Positions 1 to 10,317 of a DNA stretch of 64,000 nt are shown in pieces (the first letter of the stretch is position 1; each line of letters starts with the position of its first letter). A model generated the notes under the pieces. It was not told the origin of the DNA. It was given only the letters and a program-made list of their open reading frames with translations, and did not search any database. The DNA is taken from NCBI GenBank assembly GCA_006176705.1, contig QRFJ01002470.1, forward strand, positions 283,001 through 347,000. The letters run 5' to 3'. A program made the translations under genes and the position numbers. The DNA comes from Cocos nucifera. Lineage: Eukaryota > Streptophyta > Magnoliopsida > Arecales > Arecaceae.

Positions 1-399
1 AAGGTCGCAAAAAATGAAGAGCAGAGAAAGAGTAGGAGAGGAAGCAAACCAAAGTGAGAAAGAAGAAGGGAGAGGACATTTAAATAGTCGGTCAAACCTC
101 AAAGCAATTATGATTTCAAATCAGCGACGTCGAATGCTGTCCTTTTGCATGTCACCCTCATTATGGTAGTTGCGAATATTAGAGAATGCCATCATTATAC
201 CGTGCAATCAAGCTCCACGCCAGTTGAATTAGAAGTTTGAAATCATCTCAGATCATTCAACAATAAAGGGCTCCCGCATCGGTTTGAATAGTCTAAAATC
301 TTCCACCTTCCAAAGATGAAAAACTAAAGAAGACTTCGGCAATCGCAAGCACTGATACTCCCTTCATCCGAACTTCGAACTTGATAGTAGGAGAATAAA
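1..399 (+). mobile_element. Ty3-1 internal 3' region (Tat-like Ty3/gypsy, truncated by window)
   Basis: This is non-coding 3' internal sequence of a Ty3/gypsy element whose body lies left of the window. The stretch at about 330-399 (gacttcggcaatcgc, then tactcccttc, then gaacttcgaacttg) aligns with the segment that lies between the tandem array and the 3' LTR in Ty3-3 (minus strand, 47519-47600). It ends in a purine-rich tract (agtaggagaataaa, 386-399) directly before the LTR, which is where a polypurine tract belongs. The short minus-strand ORFs here resemble nothing I know. The Tat-like assignment rests on this alignment and on the LTR, not on coding sequence. Confidence 0.6.
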
Positions 400-1597
400 T
401 GTTGAGGATAACATAGCTCTCACCAAAATTCGGTAAAAACCTCGATATAGTGCCATTAGGAGTTTCAACGTCCAAGCTCGAGCTTCAATCAAGCCAATCC
501 TCTGATCTAGATGAGTTCTTAGAGATCGGCCTCCTAATGAGATTAAGTTCAGAGCTTTGATCAAGGGTAGTTCATCCTAGAGACCATAATTGCTTCCATC
601 AATGTCTGATTCCATGTAGTAGCTGAACTTCTTTACTCTAGCTCTCCAGTCTCACCTTGATAACTGCATATCTTGCCGAGCTTGTCCTATGAACTTTGGA
701 TGAGTGAATTTGAACAATAAAAGAAATTTACCATTTGACTAATCCCGATCTAAGATCTTTAGCCCGAAATAAGTAATAATCATCCCACAAATATTGAACT
801 CTAGCACCATCTGACCTTGACTGGTAGCCGACCTTGAGCATCGGCCGAACTTCACCAAAGCAGTTGAAGCAACAGCTAAAAAACTTAGTATTCTTCCAGT
901 TCCACAACTCCAGCCAATCTTTATATCACAGTCACATGCCTAACTTATACAGTCAATCTCATGGTTATTTCCTACTGACCCCAGCTTCCACAAGTGCATC
1001 TTTAGATTAAAATCCTACCTTCCATCATCAACCGACCTAGAAGATGGCTAAGCTTCTAAAAGCAACTAAATTCATCTCATCGTAACTCGAATCAGAAATT
1101 TGGTCTGCAAGTTTGGCATTTCTAGTCTAGGAACCAATCCTTAAGCTTGGTTCATCCAACTTTAAGTCTCAACAGCATGATCTCAAGTCAAGCAACTCAT
1201 AGTCAAGCTCGAAAGTATCTGAGACCTTGTATCCGAACTCCAACAAGTAATCTCCAACCATTAGCAAGTCATGATAAACGATGGTCTACTCTCCATAACA
1301 AACTTTAAGTGGTCTAAATAGCCTACTGATATTCTGTTATGACAGTCACCATTAATCTGTTACAAGCTCTATCTATAAAAGGGACCTTCTAGATATGTCT
1401 TGTCCTTAAGCTCTCATCTTTATTCTAAATCTCTTGTGTACTCCATTCTTGTTGGTCGGAAAACTAATTTAACCATCAGAGGATCCATGCCAGAGCTACC
1501 TATCTCTAGTCCGGACTTTGTCTTGCATATCTCACGAGCAAAATCCTTACCTCCACCTCCAGCGCACTTCAATGGCCGTCTATTTTCTGCACCAACA
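400..1597 (+). repeat. 3' LTR of Ty3-1
   Basis: The LTR begins TGTTGAGGATA (400) directly after the polypurine-like tract and ends CTGCACCAACA (1597), so it has TG...CA ends with a short TGTTG/CAACA terminal inverted repeat. The last 230 bp run parallel to the LTR of Ty3-3 read on its own strand: TATA box, a segment with aactaatttaaccatcagagg, then a GCACCAACA end. What follows (aagaggttcc) is not a primer-binding site, so this is a 3' or solo LTR; the matching internal sequence to its left favours a 3' LTR. The other target-site duplication lies outside the window. Confidence 0.72.
1373..1383 (+). promoter_or_regulatory. TATA box of Ty3-1 LTR
   Basis: The sequence ctataaaaggg lies about 215 bp before the LTR end. 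This matches the position of the TATA box in the related Ty3-3 LTR (cctttttataggcgg on the plus strand). It probably marks the U3/R boundary. Confidence 0.55.
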
Positions 1598-2093
1598 AAG
1601 AGGTTCCCATGGTCATTTGGTTGAGGTGGATTTATTTTTAAAAAATTAGCTCATTTATGAAGGATGGGATTGTATCTATTATGTCTCCGACCTGAGATCA
1701 CAAGTTAGAAATCGTGACAACCACCATATATCATGAAAAACTTTTTTCACAAGCATGCAAAGCATCTCATTATGATATCATAAAGCAACAATAAAATAAA
1801 ATTTAAATTATTACTATTCAACTATAATTTAAATAACTAAATCCAATATCTTATAAAATAATATTTCATAATTTTTCATCAACTTCAATAAATTCTAATC
1901 TAAAATAAAGATATCAAATTATGTTTCTAATTTGCTCTTATATATTGAATCCTTAAGTTAAGTTAGTCCTCTAAATCTGTAAAATAGTAAAATATAGAGT
2001 AATAAGTTAGACAATCCAGTAAGTAATATACACTTTAGCTAAATAAATTCAGTAATAATAATATATTAAAAATAAGTATACAATGTGTATCAG
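1598..2093. other. No gene: AT-rich flank of MULE-1
   Basis: About 500 bp between the Ty3-1 LTR and MULE-1, AT-rich from 1790. The piece ending at 1719 (aaatcgtgaca) resembles the ...GTGACA end of the solo LTR at 12733-13799 and may be a truncated LTR end. I see no ORF or RNA gene. Confidence 0.5.
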
Positions 2094-2103
2094 TTTAAAA
2101 TAT
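2094..2103. repeat. MULE-1 target-site duplication, left copy
   Basis: tttaaaatat; matches ttcaaaatat at 8215-8224 at nine of ten positions. It abuts the first base of the terminal inverted repeat. Confidence 0.8.
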
Positions 2104-2220
2104 GGCTTTTTTATCCAAATAATATAATTTTAAAAAATAATTATCAAAGTAATGCCCTTTACAAACTATTTATGGAAATACTATATGAAACAAAGTCATC
2201 CTATCATAGGGTGATTTTCT
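2104..2220 (+). repeat. MULE-1 left terminal inverted repeat
   Basis: Pairs with 8098-8214. Outer part ggcttttttat, a middle AT-rich block (ttttaaaaaataattatcaa), then acaaactatttatgg, then gaaacaaagtcatcctatca. The inner edge runs into the palindromic modules annotated separately. Confidence 0.85.
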
Positions 2221-2460
2221 ATGCTGACTCAGCAGCCATTTGATGAGCTAGGCAATTGTGTCATAGGGTAACTCAAAGTTGTCCTATTATAAGGCGTCTC
2301 TGTTAGTCGCCTTATCTTTAGGTGACTCATAGAATCGCCCTATGATAGAGTGATTTTCTGAGACCACCCCTAGACTGGAGAGCACCCGAACTCCCAAACT
2401 CTCATAACCACCACTTTGATTGATGAAGGTATGAGTCGCCTTATGGTAGGGCGACTCTCT
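2195..2460. repeat. Subterminal palindromic modules of MULE-1, left side
   Basis: Repeated, degenerate versions of the palindrome AGTCGCCYTATnnTAGGGCGACT occur here, for example tcatcctatcatagggtgat (2195), tcgccctatgatagagtgat (2335) and gtcgccttatggtagggcga (2432). The same module recurs in opposite orientation at 7970-8127. Subterminal repeats of this type are commonly transposase-binding sites; that role is inferred. Confidence 0.65.
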
Positions 2461-2598
2461 AAGACCACTTAAACTCCCATGACCACAAACCACTGCTCTT
2501 GTTTCACTGAAAAGAATCTCTTCTTTATGAAGGAGAACTTCCATTTCAACGAAGGGAGATGCGGCTGCCCTTCATCCAGCTACCACCTCGAGACCGAT

Positions 2599-2830
2599 CT
2601 TCCACGACCATGAGTCACCAATCATAGGCATTTTGAACTCTTTCCCAATCTCCCATGGTCATGAGTCACCAACGTCATTCTCGATCTCCTACAGTCGGCG
2701 TTTCAAGCAAAGGGCTCCCACGACCACGTCTTCCATGCCCATGAGTTGTCGATCACAGGTTTAGAGACCTCGTTCCCAATCTCCCATGACCAGCATTTCA
2801 AGCAAAGGGCTCCTATGGCCACATCTTCCC
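2599..2830. repeat. Imperfect tandem duplication (~131-bp period)
   Basis: cttccacgaccatgagt (2600) recurs as cttccatgcccatgagt (2731), and ttcccaatctcccatgg (2642) as ttcccaatctcccatga (2773), a spacing of about 131 bp. tttcaagcaaagggctcc also occurs twice (2701 and 2796). Non-coding, inside MULE-1. Confidence 0.55.
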
Positions 2831-3593
2831 CCCATCCATTGTAGGAGCACCGTAAATCCATTGGAAATCCTATGGTTTTTCAATAAAAATACCATCATAT
2901 TTATTTTGTTTGTTATACGTGCTTTTTCCCCAAATGCCTTATATATTTGGTGCCAAATAAAATGAGATGACAAAATAATTTTGCTGTTGTCTAGAACTCG
3001 ATTTTAGGTGAAGTTGTTATTGGAGGTTATTATAATTTATTATAATTCACCTTTGAAAATGTTCACCAATTGTCAGAGGATTATTGGAGGTTAGTGCATG
3101 CTTTGGTCATTCTTTCTTGAAGAAGGAGATTTCCTAACAAGTAACAACTAAAGTAGCAAGTTCCAAGAAATAGAAACAACTAAAAGAAAATCTTGCACCC
3201 TTAAAAGGCAAAGAAGGGAGCTTAGAATTGATTGAACTCAAGACGGCCTTTTGCATTGGCGAGGCAACCATATGTATGGTTGTAGAAGCCCCCCTTAAAT
3301 CTACCCATGACCATGTCTACATTCATTCCTACCTAAAAAGTTATCTTATTTTACAAATATGGAAAATGATTGTGGAAAAGAATCTCTATGTAATTTGCTA
3401 GGATTTGATTAATAAGCAAAGTAGATTTAATATGAGTATCCTCATGATTGGATAGCATTTTTTTAATATCTCTAATTGCTTTTTACATTGGGCCCAAATC
3501 AAACATTGAAGCACTTGTTACTATTATCTTCCATCTAGACTCTTACAAGTTTATATGTTGATGCAATTACTTCTCATAATAGTTTTTGAAAAA

Positions 3594-4275
3594 ATGGATC
3601 CTACACTTATTACTATTATTTTCCATTGGGATGGAAGGATCGGTCGTAACGCTAACCATGCATGTTATAATAGTGGAAGGATCCGAATGTCCATGGTGGA
3701 CTATCATGCAACATATGAAGAGCTTATGCAAGTACGCTATACTGTCACTAGATAGAACTCGAATCAGTGTGAAGTTTTCTTAATATATAGATTTTCGATT
3801 CATACTGTTGGACAGTATTTGGCTGTACCTATAGAAAATGATCAAAGCACGTACACCATCTTGGGCATCTCATCATAGGAGTTTTTTTTTAGTGGTTGAA
3901 ATTTTATCGAGCTAGCAATGGTAGGAGTTTCAGGTGGTGGTGAATAGCATGTGAATATGTCTCAGTTTGTACCTGCTTTGCTTGCAGCATGGGGGATCTC
4001 TACTGGATGCACCTCCAATGGTCGATGAAGTTGGGTATGAGTCTGGAGGCATCTCTATATGTACGGTTAGTGGACCAGTACTATCCATTAATGATAGTTC
4101 TCAGTACATGGTAGGGGCAAAGGCTGCATATCATTATGAGAGTTGCGCCACATTTGATGATAGAGGACCAATCCCAGTTATGTGGCAGCTACCATGGAGC
4201 CTATGGAGCATGAATGTAATGATCCTATACCACTTAATCAACCCCATACATGCCATGCCCAGGTTGAAGAATTGA
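3594..4275 (+). pseudogene. MULE transposase N-terminal-like remnant
   Basis: The frame from 3594 reads MDPTLITIIFHWDGRIGR, then after a stop continues with IYRFSIHTVGQYLAVPIEND. This layout (a short strand with I.YWDG.I, then a YR......Y..+PI.(D/N)D strand) resembles the poorly named N-terminal domain that precedes the DNA-binding and DDE regions in many plant MULE transposases. A later open stretch (3967-4275) may continue it. The DDE core, the CCHC/SWIM zinc finger and the Mutator DNA-binding domain that should follow are not recognisable before the PMD gene begins near 4740, so this is probably a truncated transposase. The similarity is recalled, not computed. Confidence 0.35.
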
Positions 4276-6246
4276 GAATTGCAATGGCCGATACAACTCC
4301 ATACTGCATCCATCCACAAGATGACATGGAAAGGGGCATCCACAATCGAGGAGGATAAAAAATGACATGGATGCAATGAAGAGCAAAAATATCGTATGAT
4401 GTGGACTGTGCAAGGAGATGAGGCATAACCGGTGTAGATGCCTCCAACGACGTTGATTTATCATTTTTATTCATATGATTTGCAAACTATCTTTCCATAT
4501 CACTTTGGTTCTTTTTAAACTATTTTGGTATGTACTCGTGTAGTGTAAACTCTTGACAAAATTTATGAAGTTACCCTATTGTTGATGTTGGTCTTTATGT
4601 TAAATTTAGTATCTTTGATATATTGTAATCAATTATTGTTAAATTAGAGGAATTTACCATCATTCATATGTTAAATTTATGAAATAATGTAATTTACAAT
4701 GAATACGACATGGCTGGTTCAGACTTGATGTACACTCAGGGCTGATGGATCCTACTATGCTGTATCTCTAGATCCGACACTGTAGTGATCGTATATATTC
4801 TAGAGAGGATAGGGGGCCCCTACATTGCAGGCATAGAGGATTTATGGTGATGTGTGCTTGGCAACCATAGGAGAGGATCGTGCAATATCTTCACATGTCA
4901 AATTTTTATAGAGTATATAGAGTATGTGACATACAGCTTGACTGGGCCCTCATCATAGCCATGGTAGAGAGATGGCATCAGGAGACTCATACTTTCTATC
5001 TATGCATTAGGAAGGCAATGATCATATTATAGGATGTTAACATTCTCCTCCGATTATGGGTACATGGGCCTGCCATCACCAGTACTACATAGATCATATG
5101 GTTAGATCTCTACGAGGAGTTGTTTGGGATTATACCACTAGAGACGATGTTATCATGATCTTCATTGAGATTTCACTGGCTTCGTGACACTTTCCATCAC
5201 TTACCGAATGATGCAGATGATGAGACTATGTGGATGCATGCTAGAGTATTCATTCTATACGTTATTGGTGGCCATCTATTCATCGATAAGTTTAGATCCC
5301 ACATGTAGTTATTATACTTATCCCTGCTATGTATGTGATCTCTACATATGTGGGCAGTTGAGTTGGGGCAGTGCTGCTTTAGCATTCCTATATCGTGAGC
5401 TCTATAGAGCCAGCAAGCTAAATGCATATGAGATAGCTAGGTCGTTGGTATTACTATAGCTTTGGATATAAGAGCATTTACATGTTGGATGGCCAGATAG
5501 ATTGCTCCATAGGATAGTAACCCACCAGCCGATGCTGAAAGATGATGCAGTAGGACATGGGCTGTTGGATGATGCTAGTATTGAGGGCCCATTTGGCGGG
5601 ATAATAGCACGAGCAAGCTAATCCAATAGGATGCAAGCATATAACCAATAGCACTAATTTATTATGATAAATGACTTTTGATTTTAACAAAATAATATAT
5701 TGACTTTGTTTTGGATTGGTGGAGGACTCGACTGACTGGTGCTAGCAATCCAGTGCTGCATATCATCATATCTTTTAGGGATCAGCTTGACCAGCAGTAT
5801 GATGATCAGATGGTGTGGGAGCCTTATACACGAGAGATTTGGCTGTATTGCCCGAGGTATGCCGATCAGATCAGTATGTATGGCGGATACATGCACCTCC
5901 TATTTGCTTCGATATCATGAAGATATATTGTCTGAAGCATATGATGCGATAATTTAGTATGCATCAGGGCATCCCCCCATCATATGATACTCGGGATGGC
6001 CTCCACACTCTAGATCAATGAGGGTGACATTGGCATGATTGGGTTCAAGAGCACCGAGAGTATATCGACGCATAGGAGCAGCAAGAGAATTTGATTGTGG
6101 CTGGTCTAGCTATGCTCCCCATGATGGATTATTATGATCTATATTTAGAATGGTATAGGAGAATCACTAGACGATTCATCTTACCATTGATGATTGAGCA
6201 ATCCAAGATGAAGTTCCATCCATTGGATAGCATAATGGACATTATG

Positions 6247-6334
6247 GTAAGTACATTTTATTTTTTATCTCATTTTGTTATATCATTTTTATTATACTTA
6301 TAAATAATATCTGTTTTCTCTTTGATACTGACAG
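6247..6334 (+). other. Intron in PMD gene (88 bp, GT-AG)
   Basis: Donor ATG|GTAAGTAC and acceptor ACTGACAG|TTTC; T-rich interior. It falls between codons (phase 0) and keeps the frame open on both sides. Confidence 0.7.
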
Positions 6335-6447
6335 TTTCAGAGGATCACATCCCTATATCACCGGATAAAGAGTAACTTCCATTTGATCATGGTTGGGTGC
6401 AAGGACCAAACACTTGCCGATATTATGGATGATCTTATTGATACTAT

Positions 6448-6529
6448 GTGAGTCATTTCTGAGGATAGATGACTTCAAACTACACTACCTCATCATATGC
6501 CTAGCACATCTCATTTTCTGGCTTCTTAG
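6448..6529 (+). other. Intron in PMD gene (82 bp, GT-AG)
   Basis: Donor ACTAT|GTGAGTCA and acceptor GGCTTCTTAG|ACTTC. Phase 2. Without splicing the frame stops at once; with splicing it runs on to 6611. Confidence 0.65.
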
Positions 6530-6611
6530 ACTTCGACCTCCCGTAGATGATGCATTTATGTCACAGAGGATGAGTGAGCCTAAAGACACTTCATACCGAT
6601 TTGATGAGTAG

Positions 6612-8097
6612 CATGTCGATCATATACATGGAAGGGCCAGATACAGAGATAGACTGAGATTTTTAGAGCCAGACATTAGGCATATGTTGATAGGCCAAGC
6701 AAGATAGCACCTCCCTGCCCATCGATCGATACCATGCTTGAGCCATCACATCATCGGTTAGAGGTGACATGCATCTATGAGAGGCGGATGTGGAGAATGC
6801 CACAGTATCTTAGTATATATACCTCTTAATAGTTATACTAGTTGTACTTTTTTTTATAACGAACTTTGTAATGATCAACTATTGGTTTATATTATTTTGA
6901 AAATAATGTTATAAGTTTTTTTAACATGGTTGCACATTATAGCATGACATAAAATATTGACTTCTCAACATCTAGACATAAGTCATGGTGGCTTGAGATA
7001 TGAAGACTATGATGATGTAAGGTACCTCTACATGAAAAACAACCCCATGCAACTTCCATGTAAATAAAGTAATCCTAGGATGAACACCTAACCTTCACAC
7101 TTGATTGATTTGATGGTAAGGTGAAGGTCTAGATAAGAAAAGCTTATAAAATCTAATGCCTTAAGCATCAACCTAGAAGACAAACCACATCCCAGCTTGT
7201 CCATACAATTGCCTCTTGGGGTTGAAACAGAAAGAATTCGATTAGCGAACTCTTTTGCAAAAAGTTGATAATCTAAGAGTTGAGTCCATTTTCTCTCACC
7301 AACCAGAAAAAATCCTTTACCAGTAGGCCTTGTATGACATCAATATTCACATTGGAGAGCCATGAGGACAAATTGGAGAAGACCATGAATCATATTTCAC
7401 CCTCATAAATGAACTCCAAAAGCCATCCTAGAACAACAATACTCTCGCCACATGCTTGACCAATGGAGCATCATGTGTCGAAACCAATGGAGCAAATACC
7501 CAATCCTCCATCTTGGATGGGTTAGCTTGTATGTTATCAAGATATCATATACACCCTCTTTGAAGTATCAAGAATTTTTAAAAATAAATAATGCTATGCA
7601 GCTTCCATTATGTATGCATGAATGATTCTCTAATCATGTGGCACAAGGGTTTAGAAGAACTTAAGAATTTATTGCCAAACTCAGTTGATTGATTAATTAT
7701 AAAGTTGCCAAATGAATGATTATGAATCCGATGAACTTTTCACGTGCATATAAGGCATGTGAAAGCATTTTCTTTTAAAAATTTTGTGATGTATAAGGTA
7801 TATGAGTGGATGGCAATGGGAAATAAATTGAGATCTAATTTTATCTCAATCAAAATGATAGGTGAGAAAATTTTGGAAACATAGAGATTGCACTCAGTAT
7901 GTGTATCCTTTTATGCTTGGTCTGGATGTTGCTAAGGAGCGGCATGGGAAAGTATCAAAGTAACCCTACTGTAGGGCGACTTTAAGAGCCGCTATTCTAT
8001 TGAGTGACTTATAGAGCTACCCCTTGATAGAGCGACTTATATAGTCACCTTATGATAGGGCTACTCTCTGAGTCAACATTGCCTGGTGACTTAGCAC
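6612..8097. other. MULE-1 3' interior, no recognised gene
   Basis: About 6612-6830 still looks like the C-terminal tail of the PMD protein in another reading (GRARYRDRLRFLEPDIRH). From 6960 to 7900 I see only short open stretches on either strand, with no family I recognise. This part could be captured host sequence, but I cannot name a source. Confidence 0.4.
7965..8097. repeat. Subterminal palindromic modules of MULE-1, right side
   Basis: Continues the right inverted repeat inward with gtagggcgactttaagagcc (7971), gatagagcgacttatatagt (8024) and ccttatgatagggctactct (8049). These are half-palindromes of the motif seen at 2195-2460. Confidence 0.6.
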
Positions 8098-8214
8098 AGA
8101 AAGTCATCCTATGGTAGGATGACTTTGTTTCGGGCACTATACCCATAAATAGTTTCTAAACAGCATTATTTTGATAATTATTTTTTAAAATAATATTATT
8201 TCAATAAAAAAGCC
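8098..8214 (-). repeat. MULE-1 right terminal inverted repeat
   Basis: Reverse complement of 2104-2220. The conserved block ttgataattattttttaaaa (8171-8190) mirrors the left copy almost exactly. Confidence 0.85.
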
Positions 8215-8224
8215 TTCAAAATAT
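8215..8224. repeat. MULE-1 target-site duplication, right copy
   Basis: ttcaaaatat directly after the right terminal inverted repeat; partner of 2094-2103. Confidence 0.8.
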
Positions 8225-8313
8225 ATAATACCAATCAAATAAAATCCACACAAAAGATCGATTTATTTAAAAACATCACATTCATCTCGATAGACATGAA
8301 CTAAATCAAAGTA

Positions 8314-8555
8314 CCAACACATAACCCCAACTAGCAAGGTGTCCATATACCAACGCATAACCTCTACTGATAGGATGTTGATATAGTGGCACACAATCAT
8401 CACTGGTAGAATGTCAATATACTAGTGCACAATCCTGACAAGATATAGATATACTAGCACACAATACTCACTGGTAGGGTGTCGATATTCTAGCGTATAA
8501 CCCTTACTAGCAAGGTGTCAATATGCCAACATATAACCTCTAATGGTAGAATTTT
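8314..8555. repeat. 36-bp tandem repeat, about 6.7 copies
   Basis: Seven diverged units of about 36 bp, each roughly ccaacgcataacctctact followed by ggtagggtgtcgatata. Units start near 8314, 8350, 8387, 8423, 8456, 8492 and 8528; one unit has a small deletion. It sits inside the LTR-like segment 8236-9745. Confidence 0.75.
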
Positions 8556-9007
8556 GAGACACGGTCAAGCACGAGTCAAAATCCATCTTGATTCAAATAT
8601 TTTTTTGATTAAATCAATTTTGTATTTCAATTGAACAATACACAAAACCATTTGAAATAAAAATCAATCGATAATAACTCCATAATGAAATCAATGCCTT
8701 CGATAATGTATCAATAGTATTCTATAATAGATAGTTCAATAGATCAAGGATGATCAAAACTGATTGTATCCAGATTTGACCAAGATGGATGCCAGCACAT
8801 TATTCGACGATCGTGGATCAAAATCAGGATCCTTTTAATTACGATTGGAGCAAAATAATTGAAAAGAACTCTTTATTGAATCAATCCTAGAGTAATAAAC
8901 TTTACAGAAAGAGGCATAATCTAAAGAGAGAAAATAAAAAGTGAAAGTGAAGAAAAAAGTAGAGAGAGAAAGTTATAGAGAACTAGAGAGATGAAGAGGA
9001 GAGAAAA

Positions 9008-9110
9008 TCTCTCTCTATTTTTTTCTTTTTTCTTTTTTTACTTTTTTCTTCTTTTTCTCTTTCCCTTTTTCTTTTCTTTTTCTTTTTTCTTCTTTCTTCA
9101 TATTTTCTTC
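9008..9110 (+). repeat. Polypyrimidine tract (T/C)n
   Basis: About 100 bp of almost pure C and T (cttttttctttttttac, then tctttttctttcc and so on). The open frame across it encodes only F, L and S and is not a gene. Confidence 0.85.
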
Positions 9111-9990
9111 TTTAATGGAATAGGGGATCCTTTGATCCCCTTAGTTCCTGAAGCTAGGAGGTCCCCTTCCAATCGATGATGATTGTGGCCAGAGGGGCAG
9201 GCCATAATAATCAGCTTGGTCCAATGACCAACGGTAGCCAAAGATGATTGAAAAATCGAGAACGATGCATATATAAAACAAAGGAATCAGATACTTGACT
9301 TTTCAGGAAGAAATTCGATGACAGGTTGGTCAGAATTTAGGATTTCGAGAGTATGGAAGGAGAGGAGGGTCAATTGAATATTTCGGCCTTACCTTGCTTC
9401 TATCGATAGTGCTTGGCCTCAGATTCTGATGAACGTGGTCACACACTCCATGAAGAAGAAGAAGAGTAGATGAGGAAAAATTCCTAGCGATCTCCTTTAA
9501 TTTAGGCCTTGATCTTTGATGGGAAGAAGAGGAGAACCCTCTCCCTTTTAAATAGGGCTAGAGGGGAGGAGTTCAACTCCTCCCTGATGATGGATTTTCG
9601 AGTTCATTTAGGAGTTGTTTGAAAGAAGAAGACTCCCAATGGGAAGTTGGGAGTCTTCTCTCAAATTTTCATTTTTTCTATGTGGCTACTTTAAGATTTA
9701 TGAGGCTAGAATTTTTTGGTTAATTGGGGTATTATAGTATCCCACATGCGTAGGGGCTGTTGTTTCAAATAACAGCCTCTCCTCATGTTTCTTTCTTCTC
9801 CTTCCACCCTTCTTCTCACTTATTTCAAATCTCCTCCTCAACCCCTCTTCTAATGAAACTTAAAAGAAAAAATCCCCCCAATCATCATCCCCCCATCCCA
9901 AATCCCATCTCTTATCTTCCTCTACCCTCTTTTCTCCATTGGTTTAGAGGAGAACCCCAATCAGTCCCCCATGCAATACACTCTCTCCTC

Positions 9991-10034
<44 letters not shown>
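9991..10034 (+). repeat. Compound microsatellite (CT)n(CA)n
   Basis: About 12 CT units followed by about 10 CA units. Confidence 0.95.
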
Positions 10035-10035
10035 T

Positions 10036-10190
10036 AGTTTAGAGCCGAAGCTCCACCCCACTGGTGTCACTGCTCTCTCTCAACCCTACCACTGCCATTT
10101 GGAGGAGAAGCTCCACCCCACCACCACTGCAGTTTAGAGAAGAAGCTCCACCCCACTGCCACTACCATTTAGAGGAGAAGCTCTATCCAT
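10036..10190 (+). repeat. Minisatellite, ~35-bp units
   Basis: gaagctccaccccactg recurs at about 10047, 10108 and 10143, with a partial fourth unit at 10178. The last three are spaced about 35 bp apart, separated by tttagagga-type spacers. Confidence 0.65.
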
Positions 10191-10317
10191 ACTTATCAGT
10201 CATTCTCCTCTCCTCCCAAAACCCCACCTCCTAGTCCAAGCTATCTTCTTCTTTCCTAAGCTCACCACCATCGGCCCCTCCTCTCAAGACTTTTCTAAAT
10301 ACTACTATAGAACAAGA

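Larger units (their letters stand above)
4740..6611 (+). pseudogene. Plant mobile domain (PMD; MAIN/MAIL1-like) protein, decayed, with two introns
   Basis: Translating through stops gives the full order of motifs of the plant mobile domain family (PF10536, often named serine/threonine-protein phosphatase 7 long form homolog): LDWALIIAMVERWHQETHTF (about 4938-5000), WLRDTFHHLPNDADDETMWM followed by HARVFILYVIGGHLFIDKF (5176-5292), YRASKLNAYEIARSLVLLQLW (5403-5463), VWEPYT (5815), FSMHQGIPPSYDTRDGLHTL (5953-6013) and YLEWYRRITRRFI (6142-6180). Two introns are well supported. Intron 6247-6334 (88 bp) starts GTAAGT and ends ACAG, phase 0. Intron 6448-6529 (82 bp) starts GTGAGT and ends TTCTTAG, and splicing joins IDTI to LRPPVDDAFMSQRMSEP. 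The frame stops at TAG 6609-6611, but family-like sequence (GRARYRDRLRFLEPDIRH) continues, so that stop is probably a mutation. Several other stops show it is non-functional. In Arabidopsis, PMD proteins act in transposon silencing and genome stability; PMD copies inside MULEs are a known association. Confidence 0.8.
2104..8214 (+). mobile_element. MULE-1: Mutator-like DNA transposon carrying a plant mobile domain gene
   Basis: A complete 6111-bp element. Its ends are near-perfect inverted repeats: 2104-2220 (ggcttttttatccaaataat...) is the reverse complement of 8098-8214 (117 bp, roughly 85-90% by eye). It is flanked by a 10-bp direct repeat with one mismatch, tttaaaatat (2094-2103) and ttcaaaatat (8215-8224). 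Long inverted repeats with 9-11-bp duplications are characteristic of Mutator-like elements. The interior holds a weak MULE-like N-terminal coding remnant (3594 onward) and a decayed, intron-containing plant mobile domain gene (4740-6611). No DDE transposase core could be found, so mobilisation would need a helper. Premature stops show it is old. Confidence 0.85.
8236..9745 (-). repeat. Degenerate LTR candidate (minus strand)
   Basis: Read on the minus strand, the right edge is TATAATACCCCAATT (9735 leftward), the same kind of start as the solo LTR at 12733 (TATAATACCCCAGAC). A TATA box (CTATTTAAAAGGGAG, near 9550) follows about 190 bp in, then a long pyrimidine-rich leader-like stretch, as in chromovirus-type LTRs. 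The far end is unclear; a weak trnM-type priming-site remnant (ttggtattatat) lies near 8238. No target duplication found. Tentative. Confidence 0.35.
9760..10296. other. CT-rich segment split by CACTA-1, no gene
   Basis: Pyrimidine-rich DNA that continues beyond CACTA-1 at 22425-22716. A 125-codon open frame across it is low complexity (runs of S, L, H, T and P) and I do not accept it as a gene. It includes a microsatellite and a minisatellite, listed separately. Confidence 0.55.

Noticed and set aside
2287..2973. 85- and 70-codon minus-strand frames
   Set aside because: Overlap the palindromic modules and tandem duplication of MULE-1; no family resemblance.
4134..4474. Three overlapping minus-strand frames of 76-80 codons
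   Set aside because: Opposite to the MULE-1 coding strand and without any similarity I recognise.
9760..10137. 125-codon plus-strand frame
   Set aside because: Spans a microsatellite and a minisatellite; low-complexity product.
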